From an uncultured Gammaproteobacteria bacterium (GTDB lineage: Bacteria > Pseudomonadota > Gammaproteobacteria > Arenicellales > JAANXG01), in assembly GCA_947258975.1 (NCBI GenBank), contig CAMYKK010000016.1, positions 19,555-83,554 on the forward strand: a stretch of 64,000 bases of DNA. The letters run 5' to 3'. Shown here in pieces: positions 26,950 to 35,842 of this stretch (position 1 is the stretch's first letter; each line of letters begins with the position of its first letter). The notes below the pieces were generated by a model. It did not search any database. It saw nothing but the letters and a program-made list of their open reading frames with translations, and was not told where the DNA came from. The position numbers and the translations under genes are program-made.

Positions 26950-27847
26950 CTTCGTAAGTGATTTTTGGCATTGGTTTATCGTCATTCCGACGGTGATCGG
27001 GATACTCGCGTTGTTTCCACTGGTAATCTTGAATCGGGGAAAAAAGACCGCCGACAAACCCGAGACCATGGGCCACGTCTGGGACGAGGATCTACAGGAA
27101 TACAACAACCCATTACCGAAGTGGTGGCTGAACATGTTCTACATCACAATCGTGTTTGGGCTCGGTTACCTTGTCTTGTATCCCGGCTTGGGCAAGTTCG
27201 AAGGGATCTGGGGGTGGTCCTCGACTGGGGAGTACGACAGCGAGGTCAACGCAGCGAATCAAAAGTTCGGTCCGTTGTTCAAAAAATATGCCGCCATTGA
27301 CATAGAAACTCTCGCCAAGAATCCCGAGGCGATAAAGACCGGTGAGCGGTTGTTTGCCAATTATTGTTCAACCTGCCACGGCGCGGATGCGCGCGGTGCC
27401 CTCGGGTTTCCGAACCTGCGTGATCAGGATTGGTTGTATGGAAATGAACCGGCGCAAATCAAGGCCACTATCCTGAACGGACGCAACGGGATGATGCCGG
27501 GTTGGCAGGCGGCGCTCGGCGACGATGGCGTAAAAAACGTCACGGAATTTATTTTTAGTTTGAGCAGAAAAGAGGTCGACCTGGATGCGGCGCAGGCCGG
27601 ACGCGAGCACTACAACAAGATGTGTATAGCCTGTCATGGCCCAGACGCGAAGGGAAACAAGCAACTGGGCGGCGCCAATCTGGCCGACAACGTCTGGTTG
27701 CACGGGGGTTCGCGTAAGGCGGTGATGCGCACCGTCGCCGAGGGGCGTCAAGGAAGGATGCCCCCGCATAAGGATTTTCTCGGTGAGGACAAGGTCCATA
27801 TACTGACGGCCTACGTTTACAGCTTATCGGCCGGCAAAACTCAGTGA
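26939..27847 (+). CDS. ccoP: Cytochrome cbb3 oxidase di-haem subunit III
   Basis: Di-haem cytochrome c subunit of 302 residues, membrane-anchored, that receives electrons from the bc1 complex or soluble cytochromes. The N-terminal HVWDEDLQEYNNPLPKWW motif and second span are typical. Two haem sites are present, CSTCHGADARG and CIACHGPDAKG. The start is MAADFVSDFWHWF at 26939, after GGAG. In-frame sequence upstream of it belongs to ccoQ. Confidence 0.96.
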   Translation: MAADFVSDFWHWFIVIPTVIGILALFPLVILNRGKKTADKPETMGHVWDEDLQEYNNPLPKWWLNMFYITIVFGLGYLVLYPGLGKFEGIWGWSSTGEYDSEVNAANQKFGPLFKKYAAIDIETLAKNPEAIKTGERLFANYCSTCHGADARGALGFPNLRDQDWLYGNEPAQIKATILNGRNGMMPGWQAALGDDGVKNVTEFIFSLSRKEVDLDAAQAGREHYNKMCIACHGPDAKGNKQLGGANLADNVWLHGGSRKAVMRTVAEGRQGRMPPHKDFLGEDKVHILTAYVYSLSAGKTQ

Positions 27848-28110
27848 GCCGGAAAAGCTCGCCAAAATCCCAACGGCTGGTGGCAGTGTTATGGCCGTCG
27901 TTCTTGGTGTCTGGTGTCGCTACGGTCCTCTTTTTTGTGATGTTTGATCCGCTGCCACGGCTTGCGAATACCGATTTGGCGGAGCTGAGCCGGCTAGGCG
28001 CCTACAACATCGGGTTTTTGTGGTTTTTGATTACCGCGGCCAGCAGCTGGTTGACGTGCTATTGTCAACGCTCTCCCGAGCAGCTTGAACAGACCACGGC
28101 CGACGCGTGA
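27844..28110 (+). CDS. Small two-span membrane protein between ccoP and ccoG
   Basis: An 88-residue protein starting with GTG that overlaps the ccoP stop by four bases (GTGA). Two hydrophobic segments (LVAVLWPSFLVSGVATVLFFVMF and YNIGFLWFLITAASSWLTCY) flank a short polar loop, and the tail is acidic. I recognise no named family. Its tight coupling to ccoP suggests a cbb3 assembly or stability role. Confidence 0.72.
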   Translation: MSRKSSPKSQRLVAVLWPSFLVSGVATVLFFVMFDPLPRLANTDLAELSRLGAYNIGFLWFLITAASSWLTCYCQRSPEQLEQTTADA

Positions 28111-28213
28111 GAATGTTGGTATAAAGCATAGCGGAACGTGCTCATCTGGCAGCACAACCTTTATCACCGACAACATCGTACCGCTGAAGTCCTCTCCTCA
28201 GGTTAACAGACAG

Positions 28214-29605
28214 GTGACAAGCTCAGTCGAAAATATCGAACAGACACTGTACGCCAAGCGCGAGAAGATATTTCCGCGACAAGTGCACGGGTTGTTTGCG
28301 CGTCTACGGTTGCTCGGTATTACCGTTTTGATGGGTATTTATTACGGCCTGCCGTGGGTAACTCTGGGAGACCGTCAAGCAGTGTTGTTTGATCTGCCGG
28401 CACGTAAGTTCTATATATTCGCCCTCTCATTCTGGCCCCAGGATTTCATTTATCTCGCCTCATTGTTGATCATCGCTGCGTTGGCATTATTCTTCTTCAC
28501 GGCCTTGGCCGGACGTCTATGGTGCGGGTATGCCTGCCCGCAAACGGTGTGGACGGAAGTTTTTTTATGGATAGAACGCAAGGTAGAGGGGAATCGTGCC
28601 AAGCAGATGAAATTGGATAAGTCGCCGTGGAATCGTCGAAAAGTTCTCATCAGGGGAACGAAGCATGTCCTTTGGATCGCGTTGTCTCTATGGACGGGGT
28701 ACACTTTTGTTGGCTACTTCACGCCAATTCGGGAATTGGGCCATTCCGTACTCAACTTGAGCACCGGACCGTGGGAGACCTTTTGGTTGATCTTTTATGG
28801 ATTTGCCACGTACGGTAATGCGGGTTGGCTGCGGGAACAGGTATGTATATACATGTGTCCCTACGCGCGTTTCCAGAGCGCGATGTTTGACAAAAATACG
28901 CTCATTATTTCCTATGACATTGATCGCGGTGAGCCGCGTGGGTCGCGCAAGCGCGGCATTGATCCAAAAAACGCCGGCTTAGGTGATTGCATAGATTGTA
29001 CTTTGTGCGTCCAGGTCTGTCCTACTGGCATAGATATTCGTAATGGTTTGCAATACGAATGCATTGGTTGCTCAGCATGCATCGACGCGTGTGATGAGGT
29101 CATGGATAAGATGGACTACCCGCGAGGTTTAGTGCGTTATACCACCGAAAATGCCATCGAGGGCAAACCAGCCAGAGTGCTGCGTCCTCGGGTGCTGATG
29201 TACGCGATAATCTTAATTGGTCTACTCGGCGCAGTGGGCTATTCCATTGCCATTCGCGTGCCTGTCGGTCTCGATGTGATCCGTGATCGAAATTCCCTGT
29301 ATCGTGAGACGGTGGAAGGTCTGGTCGAAAACGTATACACCCTGAAGTTGCTGAATATGGATGATCGAGATCAGCGATATCGAGTGTCAGCGTTTGGCCT
29401 GAAAGACCTGACGCTGAAACAAGACCATGCATCCATCGAAGTTCCTGCCGGACAAGTGCGCGAGTTTTCCGCACGACTGCAGATCGACCCGGTAAACCTA
29501 AAACAGGCCAGCAATGAAGTGTTCTTCGAACTGGTAGCAATCGATAATGAAACCCTGAGGGTCCGTGAGCCCGCACGTTTTCTTGGACCCTCGAGGTCGC
29601 GATGA
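28214..29605 (+). CDS. ccoG: Cbb3 oxidase accessory ferredoxin-type protein CcoG (FixG/RdxA)
   Basis: Membrane protein with polyferredoxin clusters, thought to reduce Cu(II) for the cbb3 CuB site. It has about five spans, the cysteine motifs CGYACPQTVW and CIYMCPYARFQ, and two 4Fe-4S motifs CIDCTLCVQVCP and CIGCSACIDACDE, followed by a C-terminal Ig-like domain. The frame is open back to a TTG at 28085, but conserved CcoG sequence begins at LYAKREKIFPRQVHG. I favour the GTG at 28214; neither start has a strong ribosome site. Confidence 0.94.
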   Translation: MTSSVENIEQTLYAKREKIFPRQVHGLFARLRLLGITVLMGIYYGLPWVTLGDRQAVLFDLPARKFYIFALSFWPQDFIYLASLLIIAALALFFFTALAGRLWCGYACPQTVWTEVFLWIERKVEGNRAKQMKLDKSPWNRRKVLIRGTKHVLWIALSLWTGYTFVGYFTPIRELGHSVLNLSTGPWETFWLIFYGFATYGNAGWLREQVCIYMCPYARFQSAMFDKNTLIISYDIDRGEPRGSRKRGIDPKNAGLGDCIDCTLCVQVCPTGIDIRNGLQYECIGCSACIDACDEVMDKMDYPRGLVRYTTENAIEGKPARVLRPRVLMYAIILIGLLGAVGYSIAIRVPVGLDVIRDRNSLYRETVEGLVENVYTLKLLNMDDRDQRYRVSAFGLKDLTLKQDHASIEVPAGQVREFSARLQIDPVNLKQASNEVFFELVAIDNETLRVREPARFLGPSRSR

Positions 29606-30165
29606 GAATGAGTGTGCCAGAGCCGGTACGAGAATGGTATCGTCAGCCGATGGTGTGGTTGTTGATTGCCATACCGCTGTCGGCCGTGTTGATGGGTGTG
29701 ACGATCATCATTTTGGCTGTCGTCAGCAATGACGGCATGGTCGCTGATGATTATTACCGGCGCGGGATGGAGATAAATCAATCTCTGGCGCGGGACCGGA
29801 TTGCGGCGCGCTACGGCCTGCGCGCCGTGGTCAAATTGGATACGGATGGAAAGGCGATTCATGCGACACTACGTGCGGACAACGTGTTGCGGTTTCCCGA
29901 CAGCGTACAGCTAACTCTTTCGCACGCTACCCAGTCGGGACTTGATCGCAGCATCAGGTTGATACAAACTGCGGGACGGGTTTATCAGGCGGGACTTCCG
30001 GAGTTGCCTGTCGGGCGGTGGTACGTGCAACTGCACGCGAGGGACTGGAGGTTAAACGGTGTTTTGCAGGTTCCCGGGCAGAATGAGCTGATCTTGGAGA
30101 ACGATTCGACGCTCGAAAGCGTTAGCGGCGCATACCCTGGTGCCAGGCGCCACAGCGGGCGTTGA
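29602..30165 (+). CDS. ccoH: FixH/CcoH family protein
   Basis: Cbb3 assembly protein of 187 residues with one N-terminal membrane helix (MVWLLIAIPLSAVLMGVTIIILAVV), then the diagnostic MVADDYYRRGMEINQSLARD, and a periplasmic beta-rich domain. It overlaps the ccoG stop (ATGA). It is the last gene of this plus-strand cluster; ccoI and ccoS lie beyond on the other strand. Confidence 0.9.
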   Translation: MRMSVPEPVREWYRQPMVWLLIAIPLSAVLMGVTIIILAVVSNDGMVADDYYRRGMEINQSLARDRIAARYGLRAVVKLDTDGKAIHATLRADNVLRFPDSVQLTLSHATQSGLDRSIRLIQTAGRVYQAGLPELPVGRWYVQLHARDWRLNGVLQVPGQNELILENDSTLESVSGAYPGARRHSGR

Positions 30166-30343
30166 CTGAATACACTGTTGCGCACCGCACCATATCAGTT
30201 CTCGTTTACGCGATTTTACGCGGACACGTGGCGCGCGTGGCCGGCCGGTCCTAACGGAGGAATGGAAGGGGTGCCCATTTCCGGCGTGCGATCACCGCCG
30301 CGCTGCGGTTGACCGGAAGGTTTGGTTTTACCTTGCTCTAGTT

Positions 30344-30357
30344 TTGACTTAGATCAA
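30344..30357. promoter_or_regulatory. FNR/Anr-type box upstream of the hemerythrin-like gene
   Basis: TTGAC-TTAG-ATCAA, nine of ten matches. The centre is about 104 bases before the ATG at 30455. Confidence 0.6.
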
Positions 30358-30454
30358 ATAGTAAGCTGTTTCTGCGGCGCCGTTGTTGCCGTATGTCGGT
30401 AAGTTGTATCAAAGTGATTTAATCTGGACAACGCGTAGCTATCGGAGAGTGGGT

Positions 30455-31027
30455 ATGACCAATGTCATCGAACAGATTCACCAGGATCACGTCAATATGG
30501 CGCGCCTGTTGAATCTCGTAGACGCAGAAATTGACAAGGCAAAACAGGATGGCATGCCGGATTTTCTCATGCTGGAGCATGTGATGCGTTACATGACCAA
30601 TTATCTTGATCAAGTGCATCATAATAAAGAAGATGCAATGTTTCGACGCGTTGTCAGCCTGGATCCGCAAGCGAAAGACGCGGTGAAGGATCTGCTGCTC
30701 GAACATGAGGAATTGAAAAGCACGGGGCGGCAGCTCTATGATCTCGTATGTGCGGCGCAAAACTCAGATTTTGTTCGTCGCGAGGATGTCATTTCGCAGG
30801 GGACGGATTACGTAAGGACGCTACGAACGCACATGGGCAAGGAGGAGGGCGATCTGCTAGCGCGAGCGAGGCGGTTATTGACGGAGCACGACCTACGCGA
30901 TGTCGATGCCGAGATCGACTCGATCCATGATCCGCTATTCGGCGACACGGTGGAAAAAGAGTATCAAAGCCTTTATGCGTATATTATTGCGCAGCAGGAA
31001 AGCGTCGCCGAAGCACGTCAAGGCTAG
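30455..31027 (+). CDS. Hemerythrin HHE-domain protein
   Basis: A 190-residue cytosolic protein with a likely di-iron site for binding O2 or NO or handling iron. Ligand motifs in order: HQDHVNM (residues 9-15), HHNKEDAMF (about 59-67), LLEHEEL (about 85-91) and HMGKEEGDLL (about 127-136). Together these fit the HxxxE/HHxxxE pattern of hemerythrins. The ATG at 30455 gives the family start MTNVIEQIHQDH. Its FNR box and position beside cbb3 genes suggest a role in low-oxygen or nitrosative conditions. Confidence 0.88.
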   Translation: MTNVIEQIHQDHVNMARLLNLVDAEIDKAKQDGMPDFLMLEHVMRYMTNYLDQVHHNKEDAMFRRVVSLDPQAKDAVKDLLLEHEELKSTGRQLYDLVCAAQNSDFVRREDVISQGTDYVRTLRTHMGKEEGDLLARARRLLTEHDLRDVDAEIDSIHDPLFGDTVEKEYQSLYAYIIAQQESVAEARQG

Positions 31028-31433
31028 CGCGTATATACGATCGGGTCTGATTCGATTCCGACCCTATGTTCTGAAGTGCGCCGGCCCAAGCGCTTCGATA
31101 TGCGGCGACTTATAACACCGCCTGCAGGGCGCGGCCTTACAATCAACCTCACATCGAGGGGTAAATCGTGGTCTGTCCCGAATGGCACTTACTTAAGCCT
31201 TACAGAGGCTAAAAAGTGCTGAATTGAGGGAGAATTTCCGGGACCGTCGCCAGCAACGATGCTGGCGCCGAGCCTACAGGGAGGTATTGACGGCGTGTCC
31301 CGGGAATGGTCACTCGGTTCAGCGTGTCGTGACCCCTGAAGTAAGTGCCATTCTGGTCTGTCCCCTATTTAGTTTGGGCAAGATTTGACCCCTTATTTTC
31401 CTGTTTTTGCTTTTTGGTTGCTGCCCACTTTGC
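31028..31433. other. Intergenic region holding a MITE
   Basis: 406 bases between convergent hemerythrin and ccoS genes. Most of it is the 174-bp inverted-repeat element described separately; the flanks show no gene. Confidence 0.6.
31180..31353. mobile_element. 174-bp MITE with 15-bp perfect terminal inverted repeats and 11-bp target duplication
   Basis: Ends are GAATGGCACTTACTT at 31180-31194 and its exact reverse complement at 31339-31353. The 11-bp direct repeat TGGTCTGTCCC flanks it on both sides (31169-31179 and 31354-31364), as expected for a target-site duplication. It has no transposase gene. A GTG with a GGGAGG ribosome site near 31295 opens a frame of only 14 codons that might be the start of a lost transposase. 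The duplication length fits IS4-type elements, but I cannot name the parent. Confidence 0.85.
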
Positions 31434-31643
31434 TCAATTTCGTGTTGGTGTGTCATCCGCGTCCGATGATTTTTCGGTTTGTTCCGGTGTGCTCGACGGG
31501 GTGTCGTTGTCGTCCAGCAGGATCCGGTAGGCGGGGCCCTCGAGATCGTCGAATTGGCCGGACTTGACTGCCCACACGATTGCCCACACGATGACGCCGA
31601 CCAGCGCCAAGGACAGAGGAATTAACAAGAACAATATCTCCAT
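31434..31643 (-). CDS. ccoS: Cbb3 oxidase assembly protein CcoS
   Basis: A 69-residue single-span protein needed for cofactor insertion into cbb3 oxidase. It reads MEILFLLIPLSLALVGVIVW followed by GQFDDLEGPAYRILLDDND, the diagnostic CcoS core, and a polar tail. It lies 61 bases downstream of ccoI. Confidence 0.93.
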   Translation of the reverse strand: MEILFLLIPLSLALVGVIVWAIVWAVKSGQFDDLEGPAYRILLDDNDTPSSTPEQTEKSSDADDTPTRN

Positions 31644-31704
31644 TAACGCCTCACGGTGTGCCGTGGTGCCATGTGCGGATTAGTCTCATCAACGACTCGC
31701 TCCT

Positions 31705-34206
31705 TCAACGAGTCGCCCAGGAGCGGCCTCTGGGGCCAACACCCGGGGTTCGTTCACGAGTTGTGATTGACTCCTGTGAAGGCCGGCGCTCGCGTAAACG
31801 CAGTGCATTACCCACAACGAGTAATGAACTGGTGGACATGCCGATGGCAGCCAGCCATGGTGGCACCATCCCCATTGCGGCGGCGGGCAGAGCAAGCAGG
31901 TTGTAAGCGATCGCCCAGGTTACGTTTTGACGCACGACCCGCATGGTGCGTTTTGCCAGTCCGAATGCTTGAAATAACGTGTAAAGTCTGTCATTCAATA
32001 GTATGAAATCGGCGTTGATGCGCGCGAGGTCGGTCCCATCGCCCATGGCGATTGACACCTGTGCTGCGGAGAGTACCGGTGCGTCATTGATACCGTCGCC
32101 CACCATGGCCACCGTATATCCGTTGGCCTGCAATTCTTGAAGTTTGGAAAGCTTTTGTTCCGGTGTCAGTCCCGAGGCTCGTTCACGTATCGCCAGTTGA
32201 TCGGCAATTTTATTGACAGGCCCGGCACGGTCCCCTGAATACAACGCTAAACCAACGCCGGTTTGCTCGAATGCACGAATCGTTTCGGTGGCGTCGGTAC
32301 GCAGGTGATCGGCAAATAAGAATTCTCCATGCACCCGCTCGTCATCGGCGAGTAGCACAACCGTATTATCGCCGAGTGACATCGGTACATTCCGCACGCC
32401 GGCGCGCTCCATGACGTATTCCGGGCGGCCGAGATGATAGCGCTTGCCTTCCACGGTGCCGCTGATCCCTCCCCCAGACTTGGTGACAAGATCTAATGCC
32501 TGCTTCGCCGGTATTCCCCCGGCCACCGATAGGACCGCTTTGGCCAAAGGATGCTGGGAAAAGGCCTCCAACGCAGCAGCGATGGCTAAGCCCTCGTTCC
32601 GCGGAAGGTCCGATAGCATATGGGCCTCGGTAAGGATTATGTCACCCTGAGTTAGCGTGCCGGTCTTGTCGAATACAAAGTAATCCGCGCGTGCCAACCG
32701 TTCAAGGGCATCGCCACCGGTGGCGATAATTCCCATTCCGGCGAGGGTGTTTGATACCGTTGTTTGCGCGGTTGGCACGGCCAGCGACAGGGCGCACGGA
32801 CACGTGATCACGAGCACCGAAATCGTAACCGCAAGCCAGATGCTCGGATCCTGATGCCACCAGTACATACCTACCACGACAGCCAGACACAACACCGCGA
32901 TGACGAACGCCGTCGCTGCACGGTCTGATAGTCGTGTCAGCCTCGGTTTATCGAGCTGCGCCCGCTCCACCAGCCGTACTATCTGCGATAGTATGGTGTC
33001 TTCCCCCACTCCGGTGGTCTCGATCTCGATGGGTTGCTCCAGGTTAACCGACCCCGCGAGCACTAGCTCTCCCAGTCGTTTTTCAATCGGCCGGCTTTCG
33101 CCCGTCAAAAGGGTCTCGCTGACACTGGAGCTGCCGGTTACTATTCGCCCGTCGGCCGGTACGTTGGCGCCCGCGAATACGCGCACGCGATCCCCATTTT
33201 TAAGTTCCCTCGCCAATACCGTCTCTAATTCCCCCGAGGCGGTAATTCGTTCGGCAACATCTGGCGCAGCCCGCATCATGGCGTCCAATTGACGTGTGCT
33301 GCGTTGACGCGCCACGAGTTCAAAGTAACGTGCAGATAATAAAAAAAACACGAACATGGCCACCGACTCGAAGTACACCTGTCCGCCTCCGTTCCAAGTC
33401 GCCCACGCGCTACCTGCAGATGCGATGGCGATTCCCAACGCGACCGGTACATCCATCCCGGGCCGTAAATACTTCATGTCACGCCAAGCACCGCTGAAGA
33501 ACGGAGACGCGGCATAAAGCAATATCGGCACAGTCAGCAGCAAACTGACCCAGCGGAACAGATTCTCATAGGTCCACGAAATGCCGTGCCATTTTCCAAA
33601 GTACATGGCGACTGCGATCATCATCACCTGTATGCCGAGTGCCGCAGCCACGCCGAGGCGCTTGAGCAGTTGCTTGCGCGCCTTTTCGATAACTCGTTCG
33701 CGCTGGTCCGGATTGTAGGGGTGAGCGACGTATCCGATATTTTGAATCGCCGCGAGGATGTTGCTCAACTGGATGCGATCTGGGTCCCAGGTTACCCAGG
33801 CGCGATGGGTCGAATAGTTTACGTGGGCTTCGCGGACGCCGTCGAGTGAACGCAAGTGATGCTCATTCAGCCAACTGCATGCGGCACAAGTTATTCCCTC
33901 CAGGATCAAAGCCGCCTGAAGTGATCCCTCCTCTGGTTCCCGGACGAAACTCTTTTGCACGTCAGGATGATCGTATGTGGAAAGCGCCGTGCTCAGATCG
34001 GGGATTAGATGTACGGGATTGTGTGCAGTCTCGGTGCGGTGGTGGTAATAGTCGCCGTAGCCACCGTCAATGATCGCTTGGGCAACTGCCTGGCAGCCGG
34101 GACAACACATTGGGCGCTGTTGGCCAGCGATCTCCACCCATTGCTTCGTCCCGGATGGGACCGGCAATCCGCAGTGGTAACAATTTGTGTGCGCCGCATC
34201 CGCCAT
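31705..34206 (-). CDS. ccoI: Copper-translocating P1B-type ATPase CcoI (FixI)
   Basis: Exports Cu across the inner membrane for assembly of the cbb3 CuB centre. About 833 residues: an N-terminal cysteine region (CYHCGLPVP and CCPGCQAVAQ), a heavy-metal-associated domain with GITCAACSW, eight or so spans, the metal-site motif ITCPCALSLAVP, phosphorylation loop DKTGTLTQGD, and hinge GDGINDAPVL. The ATG at 34206 (MADAAHTNCYHCG) is preferred to the one five codons earlier because AAAGG lies 6 bases upstream of it. Confidence 0.95.
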   Translation of the reverse strand: MADAAHTNCYHCGLPVPSGTKQWVEIAGQQRPMCCPGCQAVAQAIIDGGYGDYYHHRTETAHNPVHLIPDLSTALSTYDHPDVQKSFVREPEEGSLQAALILEGITCAACSWLNEHHLRSLDGVREAHVNYSTHRAWVTWDPDRIQLSNILAAIQNIGYVAHPYNPDQRERVIEKARKQLLKRLGVAAALGIQVMMIAVAMYFGKWHGISWTYENLFRWVSLLLTVPILLYAASPFFSGAWRDMKYLRPGMDVPVALGIAIASAGSAWATWNGGGQVYFESVAMFVFFLLSARYFELVARQRSTRQLDAMMRAAPDVAERITASGELETVLARELKNGDRVRVFAGANVPADGRIVTGSSSVSETLLTGESRPIEKRLGELVLAGSVNLEQPIEIETTGVGEDTILSQIVRLVERAQLDKPRLTRLSDRAATAFVIAVLCLAVVVGMYWWHQDPSIWLAVTISVLVITCPCALSLAVPTAQTTVSNTLAGMGIIATGGDALERLARADYFVFDKTGTLTQGDIILTEAHMLSDLPRNEGLAIAAALEAFSQHPLAKAVLSVAGGIPAKQALDLVTKSGGGISGTVEGKRYHLGRPEYVMERAGVRNVPMSLGDNTVVLLADDERVHGEFLFADHLRTDATETIRAFEQTGVGLALYSGDRAGPVNKIADQLAIRERASGLTPEQKLSKLQELQANGYTVAMVGDGINDAPVLSAAQVSIAMGDGTDLARINADFILLNDRLYTLFQAFGLAKRTMRVVRQNVTWAIAYNLLALPAAAMGMVPPWLAAIGMSTSSLLVVGNALRLRERRPSQESITTRERTPGVGPRGRSWATR

Positions 34207-34499
34207 TGAGAACCTTTGCATACCGACAGTAATCGCAGTGCTTGTTACCGTGGCCGGCTAATCTCCGTCGGAGCGATCGCTAGCCGTGCAATGAGCGACG
34301 AGAGCATGCGTGTATGTTGGCTGACCAGGGTCCGTGACATTCGATGGTTGCGAGCCCGATCAAATGTGAGCCCCCCGCTGTCGGCGTCTCCATTGCAGCG
34401 CCAGCAGCGGTAGCGTCTGTGCACACCCTGGAAGCGCACGGAGTATGCCCAAGCCACACCAGTAAGACCGGGTTGTCCACGCCCGGCCACACTTGGTTT

Positions 34500-35267
34500 C
34501 TAGTGTAACATGTCCGCAAACGGCTTGATTTTTGGCAAGCGAAATCCGGCCAATACATTTAAACGATCATGGTTCTGGATTTCTACGGAATTCCTGTTTA
34601 CGGAAATCACTTTGTCGTGTTGCAGGCGTGTTAGTGTGCGGCTGACCGTTTCCACTGCCAGGCTCAAATAACTGGCGATGTCGGTGCGTGACATCGGTAG
34701 AGTGAAGTTGGTGGAAGAGAAGCCTCTATTCAGATAGTAGTTGGAGAGCGTGACGAGAAACGACGCGAGCCGCTGAGTCGCGCTCTTGGTTCCAATGGTC
34801 ACCAGAAAATCTTCTTCCCTGGCCATCAACGCGCTTATTCGTTTGAGCATTGTTTCCTGGATTCGAATAGAGCCCATACACAACGTAGCGAGATCCCCAA
34901 AGCGAATCGCGCAAACACTTGCGGTATCGAGCGAGACGGCGTGGCATGTATAGTACCCGCGGGCAACCGCGTTGAATCCGATCAGATCACCGGGAAGATG
35001 GAAGTCGATTATCTGTTCTTCGCCGTCGGGCGTAATTTTGTACGTCTTGAACGCTCCGGACCGCACCGCGTACAAATAGTCAAAGGCATGGCCTTCATTG
35101 AACAGTGATTGGCCCCGTTTTAATAGCTTTGGAGTTGCGGAGATATTCAACAGATCGTGCGTCTCAGTGTCCGACAGGCCTTGGCCCAGACAAACACCGG
35201 CTCGATCACAGGACTGGCACTGACCTGATTGCAGGGGGAATTGGACGACTTGTGTTTCGCGACTCAT
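34500..35267 (-). CDS. anr: FNR/Anr-type oxygen-sensing transcription regulator
   Basis: Crp/Fnr-family activator of 255 residues. Cys17, Cys20 and Cys26 (CQSCDRAGVC) and Cys108 (YYTCHAV) match the four ligands of the oxygen-labile 4Fe-4S cluster of FNR. The cAMP-like fold has LYAVRSGAFKTYKITPDGEEQI and FHLPGDLIGFNAV. The helix-turn-helix ends in AVETVSRTLTRLQ, whose E-SR residues read TTGAT half-sites in FNR. The start at 35267 follows TAGGAGG and excludes 24 poorly conserved upstream residues. It lies between ccoI and fixJ-type genes and probably acts on the FNR boxes in this window. Confidence 0.93.
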   Translation of the reverse strand: MSRETQVVQFPLQSGQCQSCDRAGVCLGQGLSDTETHDLLNISATPKLLKRGQSLFNEGHAFDYLYAVRSGAFKTYKITPDGEEQIIDFHLPGDLIGFNAVARGYYTCHAVSLDTASVCAIRFGDLATLCMGSIRIQETMLKRISALMAREEDFLVTIGTKSATQRLASFLVTLSNYYLNRGFSSTNFTLPMSRTDIASYLSLAVETVSRTLTRLQHDKVISVNRNSVEIQNHDRLNVLAGFRLPKIKPFADMLH

Positions 35268-35335
35268 GACGGTCCTCCTATGGCTTGTTTTCCACAAACC
35301 ATATACCGTCAGCAACCACCGACCAACTCGCGATT

Positions 35336-35357
35336 CCACGTACGTGGTTCTACGTAT
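35336..35357. promoter_or_regulatory. Possible tandem FixJ-type sites upstream of the anr gene
   Basis: On the minus strand, ATACGTAG (35350-35357) and the palindrome CCACGTACGTGG (35336-35347) each contain a seven-of-eight match to the rhizobial FixJ core GTAMGTAG. They sit about 70-90 bases before the anr ATG, a reasonable activator position. This is a motif resemblance only. Confidence 0.4.
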
Positions 35358-35368
35358 CGTGATCCCAG

Positions 35369-35776
35369 TCAGTGATGGGTGTCGGTTTCGAGGGCGTTTA
35401 TGATGTGTTCGACCAGTCTCTGGTTTCGAAACGGCTTGGTGAGGACCACCGAAGCGCCGGCGGTTTGTGCACGGCTGACCAAGGTATCGTCCTTCTGCGC
35501 CGTGATCACCACCGTGGGGATGGCAATACCGCGATTCCCCAGTTCTTCCAGTAGCTCCACGCCGTTCATTCCCGGCATGCGAAGATCCAGCACCAGGCAG
35601 TCGCTTTTCGATCGCTGATAATTAGCGAGAAACTCTGACGCCGAGGCATAGGGCCGCGCTTGCCAGCCCATGGAATACGCCAATAGGGTGATCGCCGAGC
35701 GAATCGCTTGATCATCGTCCACAATGTATAGTGTGGACGGGGAATTGGAACCAAAACTCGTTTGATATTGAGCCAT
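35369..35776 (-). CDS. Single-domain response regulator, FixT-like by context
   Basis: A 135-residue receiver domain without output domain. The acidic pocket (IVDDDQ), phosphoacceptor Asp64 (CLVLDLRMPG), the ITAQ switch Thr, and the TKPF lysine are all kept, so it can probably be phosphorylated. The ATG at 35776 places a perfect FNR box about 73 bases upstream; a longer frame would run into that box. In Caulobacter a single-domain receiver, FixT, is induced through FixK and damps FixL. The same gene order and an FNR box make that role likely here, by inference. Confidence 0.85.
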   Translation of the reverse strand: MAQYQTSFGSNSPSTLYIVDDDQAIRSAITLLAYSMGWQARPYASASEFLANYQRSKSDCLVLDLRMPGMNGVELLEELGNRGIAIPTVVITAQKDDTLVSRAQTAGASVVLTKPFRNQRLVEHIINALETDTHH

Positions 35777-35842
35777 GATTAGGAACGAAATGGGCGTCTC
35801 TGCGTAGGCATAGTAGTAGACACCAGAGTACGGAAAGATGCT

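Noticed and set aside
31048..31074. T-loop-like sequence (GATTCGATTCC) suggesting a tRNA
   Set aside because: No acceptor stem, D-arm or anticodon arm can be paired around it.
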